DNA of 12,008 bases from JBASRP01 sp044866075 (GTDB taxonomy: Bacteria > Actinomycetota > AC-67). The notes beneath the pieces are model-generated. The model searched no databases. It was not told the DNA's origin and saw only the letters and a list, made by a program, of their open reading frames with translations. Location of the stretch: contig JBIOTQ010000118.1 of the NCBI GenBank assembly GCA_044866075.1, positions 1-12,008 on the forward strand, given 5' to 3'. A program made the translations under genes and the position numbers. This document shows positions 1-6,777 of the stretch, piece after piece (the first letter of the stretch is position 1; the number at the start of each line of letters is the position of its first letter).

Positions 1-1124
1 GCCCCGGCGTGCCGGAACGCGCCCCGGCGTTGGTCGCCGCGCGCGACGCCGGCGTCCCGATATGGAGCGAGGTGGAACTCGCGTACCGGATGGCGCGCGC
101 ACCGATCATCGGCGTCACCGGCACCAACGGCAAGACGACCACCACCGGGATGCTGGCCGGGGCGCTGTCCGGCGCGGGGTTCCGCGCCGCGGCCGCCGGC
201 AACATCGGCCGGCCGCTCGTCGACGCGGCGGTCGAGGACCTCCAGGTGATCGTCGCGGAGCTTTCGAGCTTCCAGCTGCGGCACATCGTCGCTTTCCACG
301 CGCCCGTCGGGGTCCTGCTCAACGTCGCGGACGATCACCTGGACTGGCACGGATCGTTCGACGCGTACCTGTCGGCCAAGGCGCGGCTGTTCGAGAACCA
401 AACAGCGGACGACGTCGCCGTCCATCTCGACGACGAGCCGTGCCTTCGGGCGGTCGCGGCCGCGCGCTCGCGGCGGGTGCCGTTCGCCTACGACCGGTTG
501 CCGAGCGGGGGAGCGGGTGTCGACGGCGGTTGGATCACCGTCCCCGAGGGCCGGGTCGTCGAGACCTCTCTCCTGCGCGCGCCCGGGCGGCCGGCCTTCG
601 CCAACGCGGTGGCCGCGGCGGCCGCGGCGTGCGCGTACGGCGCCGCACCCGACGCGGTCGGCCGCGCGATCGCCGCGTACGAGCCGCTCGCGCACCGGAT
701 GGAGGTCGTCGCCGAGGTCGGGGGAGTCGTCTACATCGACGACTCCAAGGCCACCAACCCTCACGCGGTCCTGGCGGCGCTCGACGGGATGGAGCGCGTG
801 GTTCTGATCGCCGGCGGGCGAAACAAGGGCCTCGACCTGAGTGCGCTCGCCGGCGCCGCGGATGTCTTGGTGCGTGTGATCGCCATCGGTGAGAGCGCCG
901 ATGAGATCGCCGCCGTTCTTGGGGCCGGCGGCGTCCCCGTGGAGCGCGGCGCCGGGATGGACGACGCAGTCGCGCGCGCCGCCGCGTCCGCGTCGGCCGG
1001 AGACACCGTCCTGTTGTCGCCCGGCTGTGCGTCCTTCGACATGTTCGCCGACTACAAGGCTCGCGGCGAGGCGTTCCGCGCCGCGGTGAAGCGCCTCGCA
1101 TCCAAAGAAGGAGGTCACGCGTGA
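1..1124 (+). CDS. murD: UDP-N-acetylmuramoylalanine--D-glutamate ligase, 5' truncated by window edge
   Basis: Cytoplasmic Mur ligase that adds D-glutamate to UDP-MurNAc-L-Ala using ATP. The reading frame is open to the left edge (first full codon at base 3) and begins inside the family's SPGVP segment, so the GTG at 9 is an internal valine codon, not a start; roughly the first 80-100 residues (most of the Rossmann-like UDP-binding domain) lie outside. Visible motifs: ATP loop GVTGTNGKT (111-137), ELSSFQL near 261-281, NVADDHLDWHGS (321-356), the SAKARLFEN segment carrying the lysine that is carbamylated in this family (369-398), DDSKATNPHA (738-767), IAGGRNKG, and the C-terminal SPGCASFD (1017-1040) with DYKARGEAF. 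The central and C-terminal ligase domains are complete. The stop overlaps the ftsW start (GTGA). Identification is secure from motifs and from the neighbours ftsW and murG. Confidence 0.96.
   Translation, partial: PGVPERAPALVAARDAGVPIWSEVELAYRMARAPIIGVTGTNGKTTTTGMLAGALSGAGFRAAAAGNIGRPLVDAAVEDLQVIVAELSSFQLRHIVAFHAPVGVLLNVADDHLDWHGSFDAYLSAKARLFENQTADDVAVHLDDEPCLRAVAAARSRRVPFAYDRLPSGGAGVDGGWITVPEGRVVETSLLRAPGRPAFANAVAAAAAACAYGAAPDAVGRAIAAYEPLAHRMEVVAEVGGVVYIDDSKATNPHAVLAALDGMERVVLIAGGRNKGLDLSALAGAADVLVRVIAIGESADEIAAVLGAGGVPVERGAGMDDAVARAAASASAGDTVLLSPGCASFDMFADYKARGEAFRAAVKRLASKEGGHA
1106..1115 (+). promoter_or_regulatory. Strong ribosome binding site for ftsW
   Basis: AGAAGGAGGT ends 5 bases before the GTG at 1121. 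It is the best Shine-Dalgarno match among the dcw junctions here and fixes the ftsW start even though that start overlaps the murD stop. Confidence 0.8.
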
Positions 1125-2377
1125 CCGTCGTCGAGCTCGCGAAGAGACGCATCTGGCAGCCCGCGCGTGCGGTGGAGCGCTCGCGCGCCGCCGGAACCGG
1201 GACCCGCTCCTACTACTTGCTCGTTTCGATCACCGGCGTCTTGCTCGGCTTCGGCCTCGTAATGATCCTTTCCGCGTCATCCGTGTCGTCGTTCACGCGC
1301 TACGGGTCGTCGTTCCTCTTCTTCAAGCGACAGGTCGTGTGGGCGCTGCTCGGCGTCGTGTCGATGTTCGTCGCCAGCCGCATCGATTACCGGAAGTGGC
1401 GCGGCCTCGGATGGATGATGCTGCTGCTCGCGATCGGCGGCCTCGTGCTCGTCCTGCACCCGGCGTTCGGGACCCGCGTCGGCGGTTCGAGCCGGTGGCT
1501 CGGGTTCGGCAGCATCCGGGTGCAGCCGTCCGAGCTGGCCAAGCTGGCGTTGCTCCTGGTCGCCGCCGACGTGTGCGTCCGGAAGCAGGGGAAGATGACG
1601 ACCCTGCGCGAGCTGGTCCTGCCGCTCGGCGTGCTCGCCGCGATGGTCGCCGGGCTGATCATGCTGCAGCCGGACCTCGGCACCATGCTGATCATCGCGC
1701 TGATCGTGAGCGTCGTCGTCTTCGTCGGCGGCGTGCCCCTGCCGCTGCTCGGGACGGTGGGCGTCATGGGGATCGTCGGATCGATCGGCCTCGCCTTCGC
1801 GGAAGGCTACCGTCGCGCACGCCTGTTCTCGTTCCTCAATCCGTTCCGCGACCCCCTGAACGCGGGATACCAGTCGGTGCAGTCCCTGATCGCGCTCGGG
1901 TCCGGCGGGTTCTTCGGCGTGGGCCTCGGTGCCAGTCGCCAGAAGTGGCTCTACGTCCCCAACGCGCACACCGACTTCATCTTCGCGATCCTCGGCGAGG
2001 AGCTCGGGCTCCTCGGCACGCTGATGGTGATCGGACTCTTCGTCGGCTTCGCGTACACGGGGATCCGCATCGCGCGCCGTGCTCCCGACCCCTTCGGGCG
2101 GCTCGTCGCGACCGGCGTCACCGTATGGGTCGTGGGGCAGGCGATCGTCAACATGGGGGCCGTCACCGGACTCCTTCCGATCACCGGCGTCCCGTTGCCA
2201 CTGGTGTCGTTCGGGGGATCGGCGCTCGTGATCTCGCTCACCGCGATCGGCATCCTGTCGAACATCGCGCGGCAGGAGAAGTGGCCGCCCCCCGGTTCCC
2301 CGAAGAGCAAAGAGAGGGCGCGGCCGTCCAAGCGGCCGATCCACGTGGCGACCGCGGGAGCGCCCGCGGGCCGGTGA
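1121..2377 (+). CDS. ftsW: Septal peptidoglycan glycosyltransferase FtsW (SEDS family)
   Basis: 418-residue polytopic membrane protein that polymerises lipid II into glycan strands at the division site, normally together with a class B PBP (FtsI). A basic cytoplasmic N-terminus (about 1-30) precedes the first helix (about 32-52). SEDS landmarks seen: GGSSRWLGFGSIRVQPSELAK (near 121-141), QPDLGT (183-188), GYQSVQSLIALGSGGFFG (from 249), and the periplasmic-loop segment NAHTDFIFAILGEELG where D285 aligns with the family's catalytic aspartate; then PITGVPLPLVSFGGS (353-367). The tail after about 385 is basic and proline-rich. The position between murD and murG, and the NAHTDF loop, favour FtsW over RodA. 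The GTG start overlaps the murD stop by 4 bases and has a strong ribosome site; the stop overlaps the murG start by 4 bases. Confidence 0.95.
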   Translation: MTVVELAKRRIWQPARAVERSRAAGTGTRSYYLLVSITGVLLGFGLVMILSASSVSSFTRYGSSFLFFKRQVVWALLGVVSMFVASRIDYRKWRGLGWMMLLLAIGGLVLVLHPAFGTRVGGSSRWLGFGSIRVQPSELAKLALLLVAADVCVRKQGKMTTLRELVLPLGVLAAMVAGLIMLQPDLGTMLIIALIVSVVVFVGGVPLPLLGTVGVMGIVGSIGLAFAEGYRRARLFSFLNPFRDPLNAGYQSVQSLIALGSGGFFGVGLGASRQKWLYVPNAHTDFIFAILGEELGLLGTLMVIGLFVGFAYTGIRIARRAPDPFGRLVATGVTVWVVGQAIVNMGAVTGLLPITGVPLPLVSFGGSALVISLTAIGILSNIARQEKWPPPGSPKSKERARPSKRPIHVATAGAPAGR

Positions 2378-3489
2378 ACGGGGTCGTGATCGCGGCGGGC
2401 GGAACGGCCGGGCACGTGTACCCGGGCCTGGCTCTCGCCGCTGCGATCCGCCGCCGCGAGCCCGAGACCGACATCGCGTTCGTGGGAACGCCGCGCGGCA
2501 TCGAGAACGAGGCCGTACCGGCGGCCGGGTTCGCCCTTCACACGATCGACGTGATCCCGTGGGCGCGCTCGCTCGGCGCGCGGCGCTACCTCGCCCCCGC
2601 GTCCCTCGCCGGCGCGGCGGCGAAGGCGCGCGGATTGCTGCGCACGCTACGCCCCGCCGCCGTCGTCGGGATGGGCGGCTACGCGAGCCTTCCGGTCGTG
2701 ATCGCCGCGCGCTCGCGCCGGATCCCGACGCTGTTGCACGAACAGAACTCGATCCCCGGCATCGCGAACGTGGTTGGGGCGCGCTTCGCACATCGCATCG
2801 CGCTCGGGTTCGAGGAGGCGTGCCCGAAGTTCCCGCGCTCGGCCGAGATCCGCGTCGTCGGGAACCCCATCCGCGAAGCCATCCGGACGCTCGACAGAGA
2901 CGCGACGCGCCCCGAAGCGCTCGCGGCGTTCGATCTCGACCCGACCCGGCAGACCGTCCTCGTCATGGGCGGGAGCCTCGGCGCCGCGCGGCTCAACGAC
3001 GCGGTCGCCGGGCTGGCCGCACGGTGGCGCGACCGCGCCGATCTCCAGCTGCTCGTCGCGGCGGGGAAAGCCCACGGCCGGTCCTTGCGTGCGCAGCTGG
3101 GCCAGGGCGCGTTGCGCATCCGCGTCCTCGACTACATCGAGCGCGTGGAGCTCGCGTACGCGAGCGCGGATCTCGCGCTGTGCCGAGCCGGCGCGGCCAC
3201 GGTCGCCGAGCTGTCGGCGATCGGGCTGCCGTCGATCCTCGTGCCCTACCCGTACGCACGCGCCAACCACCAGGAGCACAACGCGCGGGCGCTCGAGCGC
3301 GCCGGTGGCGCGATCGTCGTCCTCGACGCGCAGGCCGGGGCCACGACCGTCGCCGCGGCGGCCGAGCCGCTGCTCGCGGACGAGGCGACCCTGCACACGA
3401 TGGCGAACGCCGCGCGGTCGTTCGGCAAGCCGCACGCGGCGGATGCCCTCGCCCAGTGGGTGCTCGAGCTGAAGGGAGCCGCGAGGTGA
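2374..3489 (+). CDS. murG: UDP-GlcNAc:lipid I N-acetylglucosaminyltransferase MurG
   Basis: 371-residue peripheral membrane GT-B glycosyltransferase (family GT28) that converts lipid I to lipid II on the cytoplasmic face, feeding FtsW. The N-terminal acceptor domain has the glycine-rich GGTAGHVYP loop (9-17, H14), GMGGY (99-103), HEQNSIPG (122-129) and VVGNPIR (161-167). The C-terminal donor domain has GGSLGAARLN (199-208), LCRAGAATVAEL (269-280, with the UDP-GlcNAc contact glutamate) and PYPYARANHQEHNA (291-304). Start chosen at the GTG inside the ftsW stop (GTGA): the conserved loop begins eight residues later, as usual for the family. The same frame is open far upstream through ftsW, but that part reads as arginine/proline-rich shadow. 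There is no clear Shine-Dalgarno at normal distance (GGGAG at 2356-2360 is 13 bases away), so coupling to ftsW translation is likely. Confidence 0.96.
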   Translation: MNGVVIAAGGTAGHVYPGLALAAAIRRREPETDIAFVGTPRGIENEAVPAAGFALHTIDVIPWARSLGARRYLAPASLAGAAAKARGLLRTLRPAAVVGMGGYASLPVVIAARSRRIPTLLHEQNSIPGIANVVGARFAHRIALGFEEACPKFPRSAEIRVVGNPIREAIRTLDRDATRPEALAAFDLDPTRQTVLVMGGSLGAARLNDAVAGLAARWRDRADLQLLVAAGKAHGRSLRAQLGQGALRIRVLDYIERVELAYASADLALCRAGAATVAELSAIGLPSILVPYPYARANHQEHNARALERAGGAIVVLDAQAGATTVAAAAEPLLADEATLHTMANAARSFGKPHAADALAQWVLELKGAAR

Positions 3490-4940
3490 TCGGCGCCGTC
3501 ACGATCGACCTCCTTCGCTCTGTTCACCTCGTCGGCATCGGCGGCGCCGGGATGAGCGCGCTCGCGCGCGTGTTGCTGGCGCGCGGCGCGGCCGTGTCGG
3601 GATCCGACATCAAGGAGTCGCGCAGCCTCGCCGCGCTACGCGCGCGCGGGGCGCGCATCGCGGTCGGGCATGCGGCAGAGAACATCGACGGCGCCGGTAC
3701 CGTCGTCGTGTCCTCCGCGATCCCGCCCGCCAACGCCGAGGTGCGGGCCGCCCGCGAGCGCGGGGTTCCGATCCTGCAGCGCGCTCAAGTGCTGGCACTG
3801 CTGATGCGCGAACACCGCGGCATCGCCGTCGCCGGGACACACGGCAAGACGACCACGACGTCGATGATCGCGATGGTCCTGCGCCACGCCGGACTCGACC
3901 CCACGTTCCTGATCGGCGGCGACATCAACGAGGTCGGCTCGAACGCGCACTCCGGCGACGGCGACTGGCTGGTGGCGGAGGCCGACGAGAGCGACGGATC
4001 GTTCCTCTGGCTCGCGCCGGAGATCGCCGTGGTCACGAACATCGAGTCCGACCATCTCGACCACTACCGCGACGAGAACGAGATCCGCGAGACCTTCCTG
4101 GCGTTCCTCGGGAACGCGTCGTCCGGGGGAACGGTCGTTCTGGGGACGGACGATCCCGGGGTCCGTGCGATCGCCTCGCGGATCGATCGGAAGACGGTCT
4201 CGTTCGGTCTCGCGCTCCCTGCGGACTGGACGGGGGAGGTCACGGCGCGCGGTCCGGAGGGGCAGCGCGTCGCGATCCGCCGCGCCGGCGAGCCGGTGGG
4301 GGAGATCGCGCTCGCCGTGCCGGGAGAGCACAACGTCCTCAACGCGCTCGCCGCGATCGCCGTTGCGGATCTGCTCGGCGTCGCATGGGAGGCGGCCGCC
4401 GAGGAGCTCGCCGTCTTCGCCGGCGTGCAACGGCGGTTCCAGATCCGCGGCCGCCGCGGCGGCGTGACGTTCGTCGACGACTACGCGCACCATCCGACCG
4501 AGATCAAGGCCACGCTCTCGGCGGCGCGCGACCAGGGCTGGGAGCGCATCGTCGCCGTGTTCCAGCCACACCGGTATTCGCGAACGATGCACCTCGGACG
4601 TCAGCTGGGAGCATCCTTGGCCGGGGCCGACGTCATCGTGATCACGGACGTCTACGGCGCCGGCGAACAGCCGATCCCCGGCGTCAGCGGCCACAGCGTT
4701 GTCGACGGTGCGCTGGCCGCCCGCCCCCGCGCCCGCGTGGCGTACCTCCCCAAGCCGGGCGACGTTCCCGCGTTCCTGGCCCGGCGCGCAGAGCCCGGCG
4801 ATCTGGTTCTCACGATCGGCGCCGGCGATGTGACGATGCTCGCCGACGAGATGATCAGCGCGATCGAGGCCCGCACCGGAGATCGGGTCAACCGGGGTGG
4901 GTGGGGGGCAGAGGAGCCAGATCGGATGGGCCAAGAATGA
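3486..4940 (+). CDS. murC: UDP-N-acetylmuramate--L-alanine ligase MurC
   Basis: 484-residue cytoplasmic Mur ligase that adds L-alanine to UDP-MurNAc, the product of MurB encoded next door. Domain order: N-terminal UDP-binding fold with VGIGGAGMSALA (16-27) and SGSD (38-41); central ATPase with AGTHGKTTTT (116-125), AEADESDGSF (164-173) and NIESDHLDHY (185-194); EHNVLNALAA (281-290); C-terminal domain with DDYAHHPTEIKATL (331-344), FQPHRYSRT (359-367) and GAGEQPIPGVSG (391-402). The GTG start overlaps the murG stop (GTGA), with AAGGGAG at 3472-3478 spaced 7 bases. The last ~20 residues (from about 465, Gly/Glu-rich) extend past the conserved fold and look like a non-conserved tail. The stop overlaps the murB ATG (ATGA). 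The frame is open upstream inside murG, but that part is a shadow. Confidence 0.96.
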   Translation: MIGAVTIDLLRSVHLVGIGGAGMSALARVLLARGAAVSGSDIKESRSLAALRARGARIAVGHAAENIDGAGTVVVSSAIPPANAEVRAARERGVPILQRAQVLALLMREHRGIAVAGTHGKTTTTSMIAMVLRHAGLDPTFLIGGDINEVGSNAHSGDGDWLVAEADESDGSFLWLAPEIAVVTNIESDHLDHYRDENEIRETFLAFLGNASSGGTVVLGTDDPGVRAIASRIDRKTVSFGLALPADWTGEVTARGPEGQRVAIRRAGEPVGEIALAVPGEHNVLNALAAIAVADLLGVAWEAAAEELAVFAGVQRRFQIRGRRGGVTFVDDYAHHPTEIKATLSAARDQGWERIVAVFQPHRYSRTMHLGRQLGASLAGADVIVITDVYGAGEQPIPGVSGHSVVDGALAARPRARVAYLPKPGDVPAFLARRAEPGDLVLTIGAGDVTMLADEMISAIEARTGDRVNRGGWGAEEPDRMGQE

Positions 4941-5881
4941 CGGCGATCGATCGCGCGTACGACATCCTTCGCGCCGGCGCGCACGGTCGCGTCGAGCGCG
5001 ACGCTCCGATCGGGCCCATGACCTCCTACGGACTCGGCGGCCCCGCGGCGATCTTCCTGGAGGCCGCCACCGACGCCGACCTAGAGGCGCTGTCGGCCGC
5101 GCTCGCCGAGACGGACCTGCCGCTCATCATGCTGGGCCGCGGGTCGAACCTCCTCGTCTCGGATCGCGGCTTCCCGGGCATCGCGGTGCGCCTCGGCGCG
5201 GGGTTCCGCTGGACCCGCGTCGACGGAACTTCGATCGGCGCCGGCGCGGGTGTGCCGCTGCCGACGGTCGCCGTCCTCTCCGGCCAGCACGCGCTCGAAG
5301 GCATCGAGTTCGCGGTGGCGATCCCCGCGTCGGTCGGAGGCGCCGTCCGGATGAACGCCGGCGCGCACGGCCACGCGGTGGGGGAGGTGCTCGAGGAGGT
5401 GACCGTGTTCCGGTGGAGGGGGGCCGGCCGGGAGTCGATCCCCGCCTCGCGTCTCGGTTTCGCTTACCGGTCGAGCGACCTGCCGGAGGACGCCGTCGTG
5501 ATCGGTGCACGCTTCGCGCTCCGGCCCGGCGACCCGGCGGCGATCCAGGAGAAGCTGCGCGAAGCCCGCGAATGGCGGCGTGCGAACCAGCCTCTGAATC
5601 TCCCCAACGCCGGGAGCATATTCAAGAACCCGCCCGACGCGGCCGCCGGGCGCTTGGTCGAAGAGATCTGCGGCAAGGGGATGAGTGTCGGCGGCGCCCG
5701 GGTATCCGAGGTACACGCGAATTTCATCGTTGCGACGGAAGACGCGAAGGCCGACGACGTCTACACACTGATCCGTCGGATCCAGCGACGCGTGAAACAG
5801 ACAGCAGGGATCGATCTCGAGCCCGAAGTCCGGTTCGTCGGAGAGTTCGAGGAGGTCGAGGATGGCGCGCCCGCCCGCTAA
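4937..5881 (+). CDS. murB: UDP-N-acetylenolpyruvoylglucosamine reductase MurB
   Basis: 314-residue cytoplasmic FAD enzyme that uses NADPH to reduce enolpyruvyl-UDP-GlcNAc to UDP-MurNAc. FAD-binding parts: MTSYGLGGPA (28-37), LGRGSNLLVSD (66-76), and IPASVGGAVRMNAGAHG (129-145). Substrate domain: FAYRSSDLPE (175-184), then PNAGSIFKNP (223-232) with S227 as the proton-donating serine, and LEPEVRFVG (294-302) with the catalytic glutamate. The YRSS segment and SIFKNP are those of the shorter, type II-like MurB common in Gram-positives. ATG start overlaps the murC stop (ATGA), with no close Shine-Dalgarno, so coupled translation is expected. The C-terminus overlaps ftsQ by 20 bases. murB is absent from this position in the well-known mycobacterial and streptomycete clusters, so the placement is a lineage marker. 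Confidence 0.95.
   Translation: MTAIDRAYDILRAGAHGRVERDAPIGPMTSYGLGGPAAIFLEAATDADLEALSAALAETDLPLIMLGRGSNLLVSDRGFPGIAVRLGAGFRWTRVDGTSIGAGAGVPLPTVAVLSGQHALEGIEFAVAIPASVGGAVRMNAGAHGHAVGEVLEEVTVFRWRGAGRESIPASRLGFAYRSSDLPEDAVVIGARFALRPGDPAAIQEKLREAREWRRANQPLNLPNAGSIFKNPPDAAAGRLVEEICGKGMSVGGARVSEVHANFIVATEDAKADDVYTLIRRIQRRVKQTAGIDLEPEVRFVGEFEEVEDGAPAR
5849..5856 (+). promoter_or_regulatory. Ribosome binding site for ftsQ inside murB
   Basis: GAGGAGGT lies 5 bases before the ATG at 5862, within the last codons of murB. It decides the ftsQ start and explains the 20-base gene overlap. Confidence 0.75.
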
Positions 5882-6644
5882 GGTCGTACGGAGCGAACGG
5901 TTCGTCTCGCGGCGACGCGATGTGCGACGAGGGAACGCGCGGCGGCGCCGTCGCGTCACGTTCTCGGTCACGACGTTGCTCCTGCTGGCGATCGGCGGGT
6001 GGATCCTCGCGCGGTCGTCGCTGTTCGGGCTCGATTCCATCGAGGTCTCCGGCACGCACCTGCTATCGCGCGCGCAGATCCTTCAAGCCAGCGGCCTCCG
6101 CGTCGGACAGAACATGTTGTCCGTCCACGCGGACGACGTGCGTGCGCGCATCCGGCAACTCCCGCTGGTTCGCACGGCGCGCGTCGCGCGTCCCTCCCCC
6201 TCGCGTCTGCTCATCACGATCGAGGAGCGGGCGCCCTCCTTCGTTCTTCAGACGCTCGAGGGTCGCTGGTATCTCGACGATCAAGCGACGCTGCTGGAGG
6301 AAGCCGTCACGACCGGGCGCGCGTTGCCGACCATCCAGATCGACACGGATCTCGACGCCGATCCCGGCGACCGGGTCCGGGCGCGCGCACTCCAGGCGGC
6401 GGTCTCGCTGTGGGATTCGCTCCCGGCGGCCCTCCGCGACGGCGCGCCCGCGATCGACGCCACCTCGCTCGCCGGACTCACCCTCGTGCGCAACGGGATG
6501 ACCGTTCGCTTCGGCACACTGGACCGCATCGACGAGAAGCTCGAAGCGATGCGTCTCGTCCTCGACCGGGTTCGCAAGGCCGGGGACCACGTCGTCTCGC
6601 TCGATCTCCGCTCGCCGGCGCGACCGGCCGCGCAGATCGCGTAA
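5862..6644 (+). CDS. ftsQ: Cell division protein FtsQ (POTRA domain, DivIB/FtsQ family)
   Basis: 260-residue bitopic membrane protein of the divisome, which with FtsL and FtsB recruits and controls FtsW-FtsI. A strongly basic cytoplasmic N-terminus (about 1-33, with a run of five arginines near 27-31) is followed by one transmembrane helix (about 34-51). The extracytoplasmic POTRA domain spans about 55-123 (LFGLDSIEVSG at its start, then ASGLRVGQNML and RTARVARPSPSRLLITIEER), followed by the FtsQ beta domain to about 250. The start has a clear ribosome site inside murB. FtsQ proteins diverge strongly in sequence, but topology plus position between the mur genes and ftsZ make the call firm. 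This is the last gene before a 374-base gap, so the mur-fts operon may partly end here. Confidence 0.93.
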   Translation: MARPPAKVVRSERFVSRRRDVRRGNARRRRRVTFSVTTLLLLAIGGWILARSSLFGLDSIEVSGTHLLSRAQILQASGLRVGQNMLSVHADDVRARIRQLPLVRTARVARPSPSRLLITIEERAPSFVLQTLEGRWYLDDQATLLEEAVTTGRALPTIQIDTDLDADPGDRVRARALQAAVSLWDSLPAALRDGAPAIDATSLAGLTLVRNGMTVRFGTLDRIDEKLEAMRLVLDRVRKAGDHVVSLDLRSPARPAAQIA

Positions 6645-6682
6645 TGCGCGCGGAAACCGCGCGTATCTCGGCGTTCTTTTTT
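6644..6682 (+). terminator. Hairpin plus delayed T-tract at the ftsQ stop (candidate terminator/attenuator)
   Basis: Ten-base stem 6644-6653 / 6657-6666 (ATGCGCGCGG against CCGCGCGTAT, one G-T wobble, loop AAA) begins on the last base of the ftsQ stop codon. A TTCTTTTTT tract follows at 6674-6682, 7 bases after the stem. That gap is longer than in a canonical intrinsic terminator, so it could be partial termination, an RNA-processing site or 3'-end protection. The stem is directly visible; its function is inferred. Confidence 0.45.
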
Positions 6683-6691
6683 CCCGCGTTC

Positions 6692-6709
6692 CATCTTGAC
6701 TACAAGATG
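6692..6709. repeat. Perfect 7-base inverted repeat over the first promoter candidate
   Basis: CATCTTG and CAAGATG are separated by ACTA. The left arm and spacer contain the TTGACT hexamer that serves as the -35 of the upstream promoter candidate, so the repeat could be a regulator site there, or a coincidence. Confidence 0.4.
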
Positions 6710-6725
6710 AGGGCTCGGGTATCGT
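6696..6725 (+). promoter_or_regulatory. Candidate upstream ftsZ promoter (P1)
   Basis: TTGACT (6696-6701), an 18-base spacer, then TATCGT (6720-6725). The -35 is five of six to consensus and the -10 keeps TAT and the final T. It would give a leader of about 285 bases before ftsZ. Sequence match only. Confidence 0.45.
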
Positions 6726-6743
6726 CTGCACCGTCACATGAGG

Positions 6744-6772
6744 TTTACATAAAACTAATCCTGAAGTAGAGG
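6744..6772 (+). promoter_or_regulatory. Candidate proximal ftsZ promoter (P2) in an AT-rich block
   Basis: TTTACA (6744-6749), a 17-base spacer, then TAGAGG (6767-6772). The -35 is five of six to TTGACA; the -10 is a TAGxxx type frequent in GC-rich actinobacteria. The block 6741-6780 has 14 G/C in 40 bases, far below its surroundings, as expected for a promoter kept AT-rich by selection. Dedicated ftsZ promoters in the ftsQ-ftsZ gap are known in actinobacteria. Confidence 0.5.
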
Positions 6773-6777
6773 GTTAG
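6755..6777. promoter_or_regulatory. Operator-like inverted repeat over the P2 spacer and -10
   Basis: CTAATCCT (6755-6762) and AGGGTTAG (6770-6777) pair over all eight positions with one G-T wobble, separated by a 7-base loop. The right arm covers the end of the P2 -10 element. The position suits a DNA-binding regulator; RNA from P1 could also fold here. No regulator can be named from sequence alone. Confidence 0.4.

Noticed and set aside
9..11. GTG at 9 as the start of murD
   Set aside because: The codons before it read into the conserved SPGVP segment and the frame is open to the window edge, so the gene starts outside.
2356..2360. GGGAG as a true ribosome site for murG
   Set aside because: Thirteen bases from the GTG, too far for a normal site; coupling through GTGA is more likely.
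1277..2791. Long minus-strand open frame opposite ftsW/murG
   Set aside because: Arg/Asp/Pro-rich shadow of GC-rich codons with no motif; the plus strand holds well-conserved genes.
3636..4934. Long minus-strand open frame opposite murC
   Set aside because: No recognisable domain; antisense to a fully motif-supported murC.
4897..6501. Long plus-strand frame overlapping murB and ftsQ
   Set aside because: Arg/Pro/Ser-rich translation in the wrong frame; murB and ftsQ occupy the region with conserved motifs.
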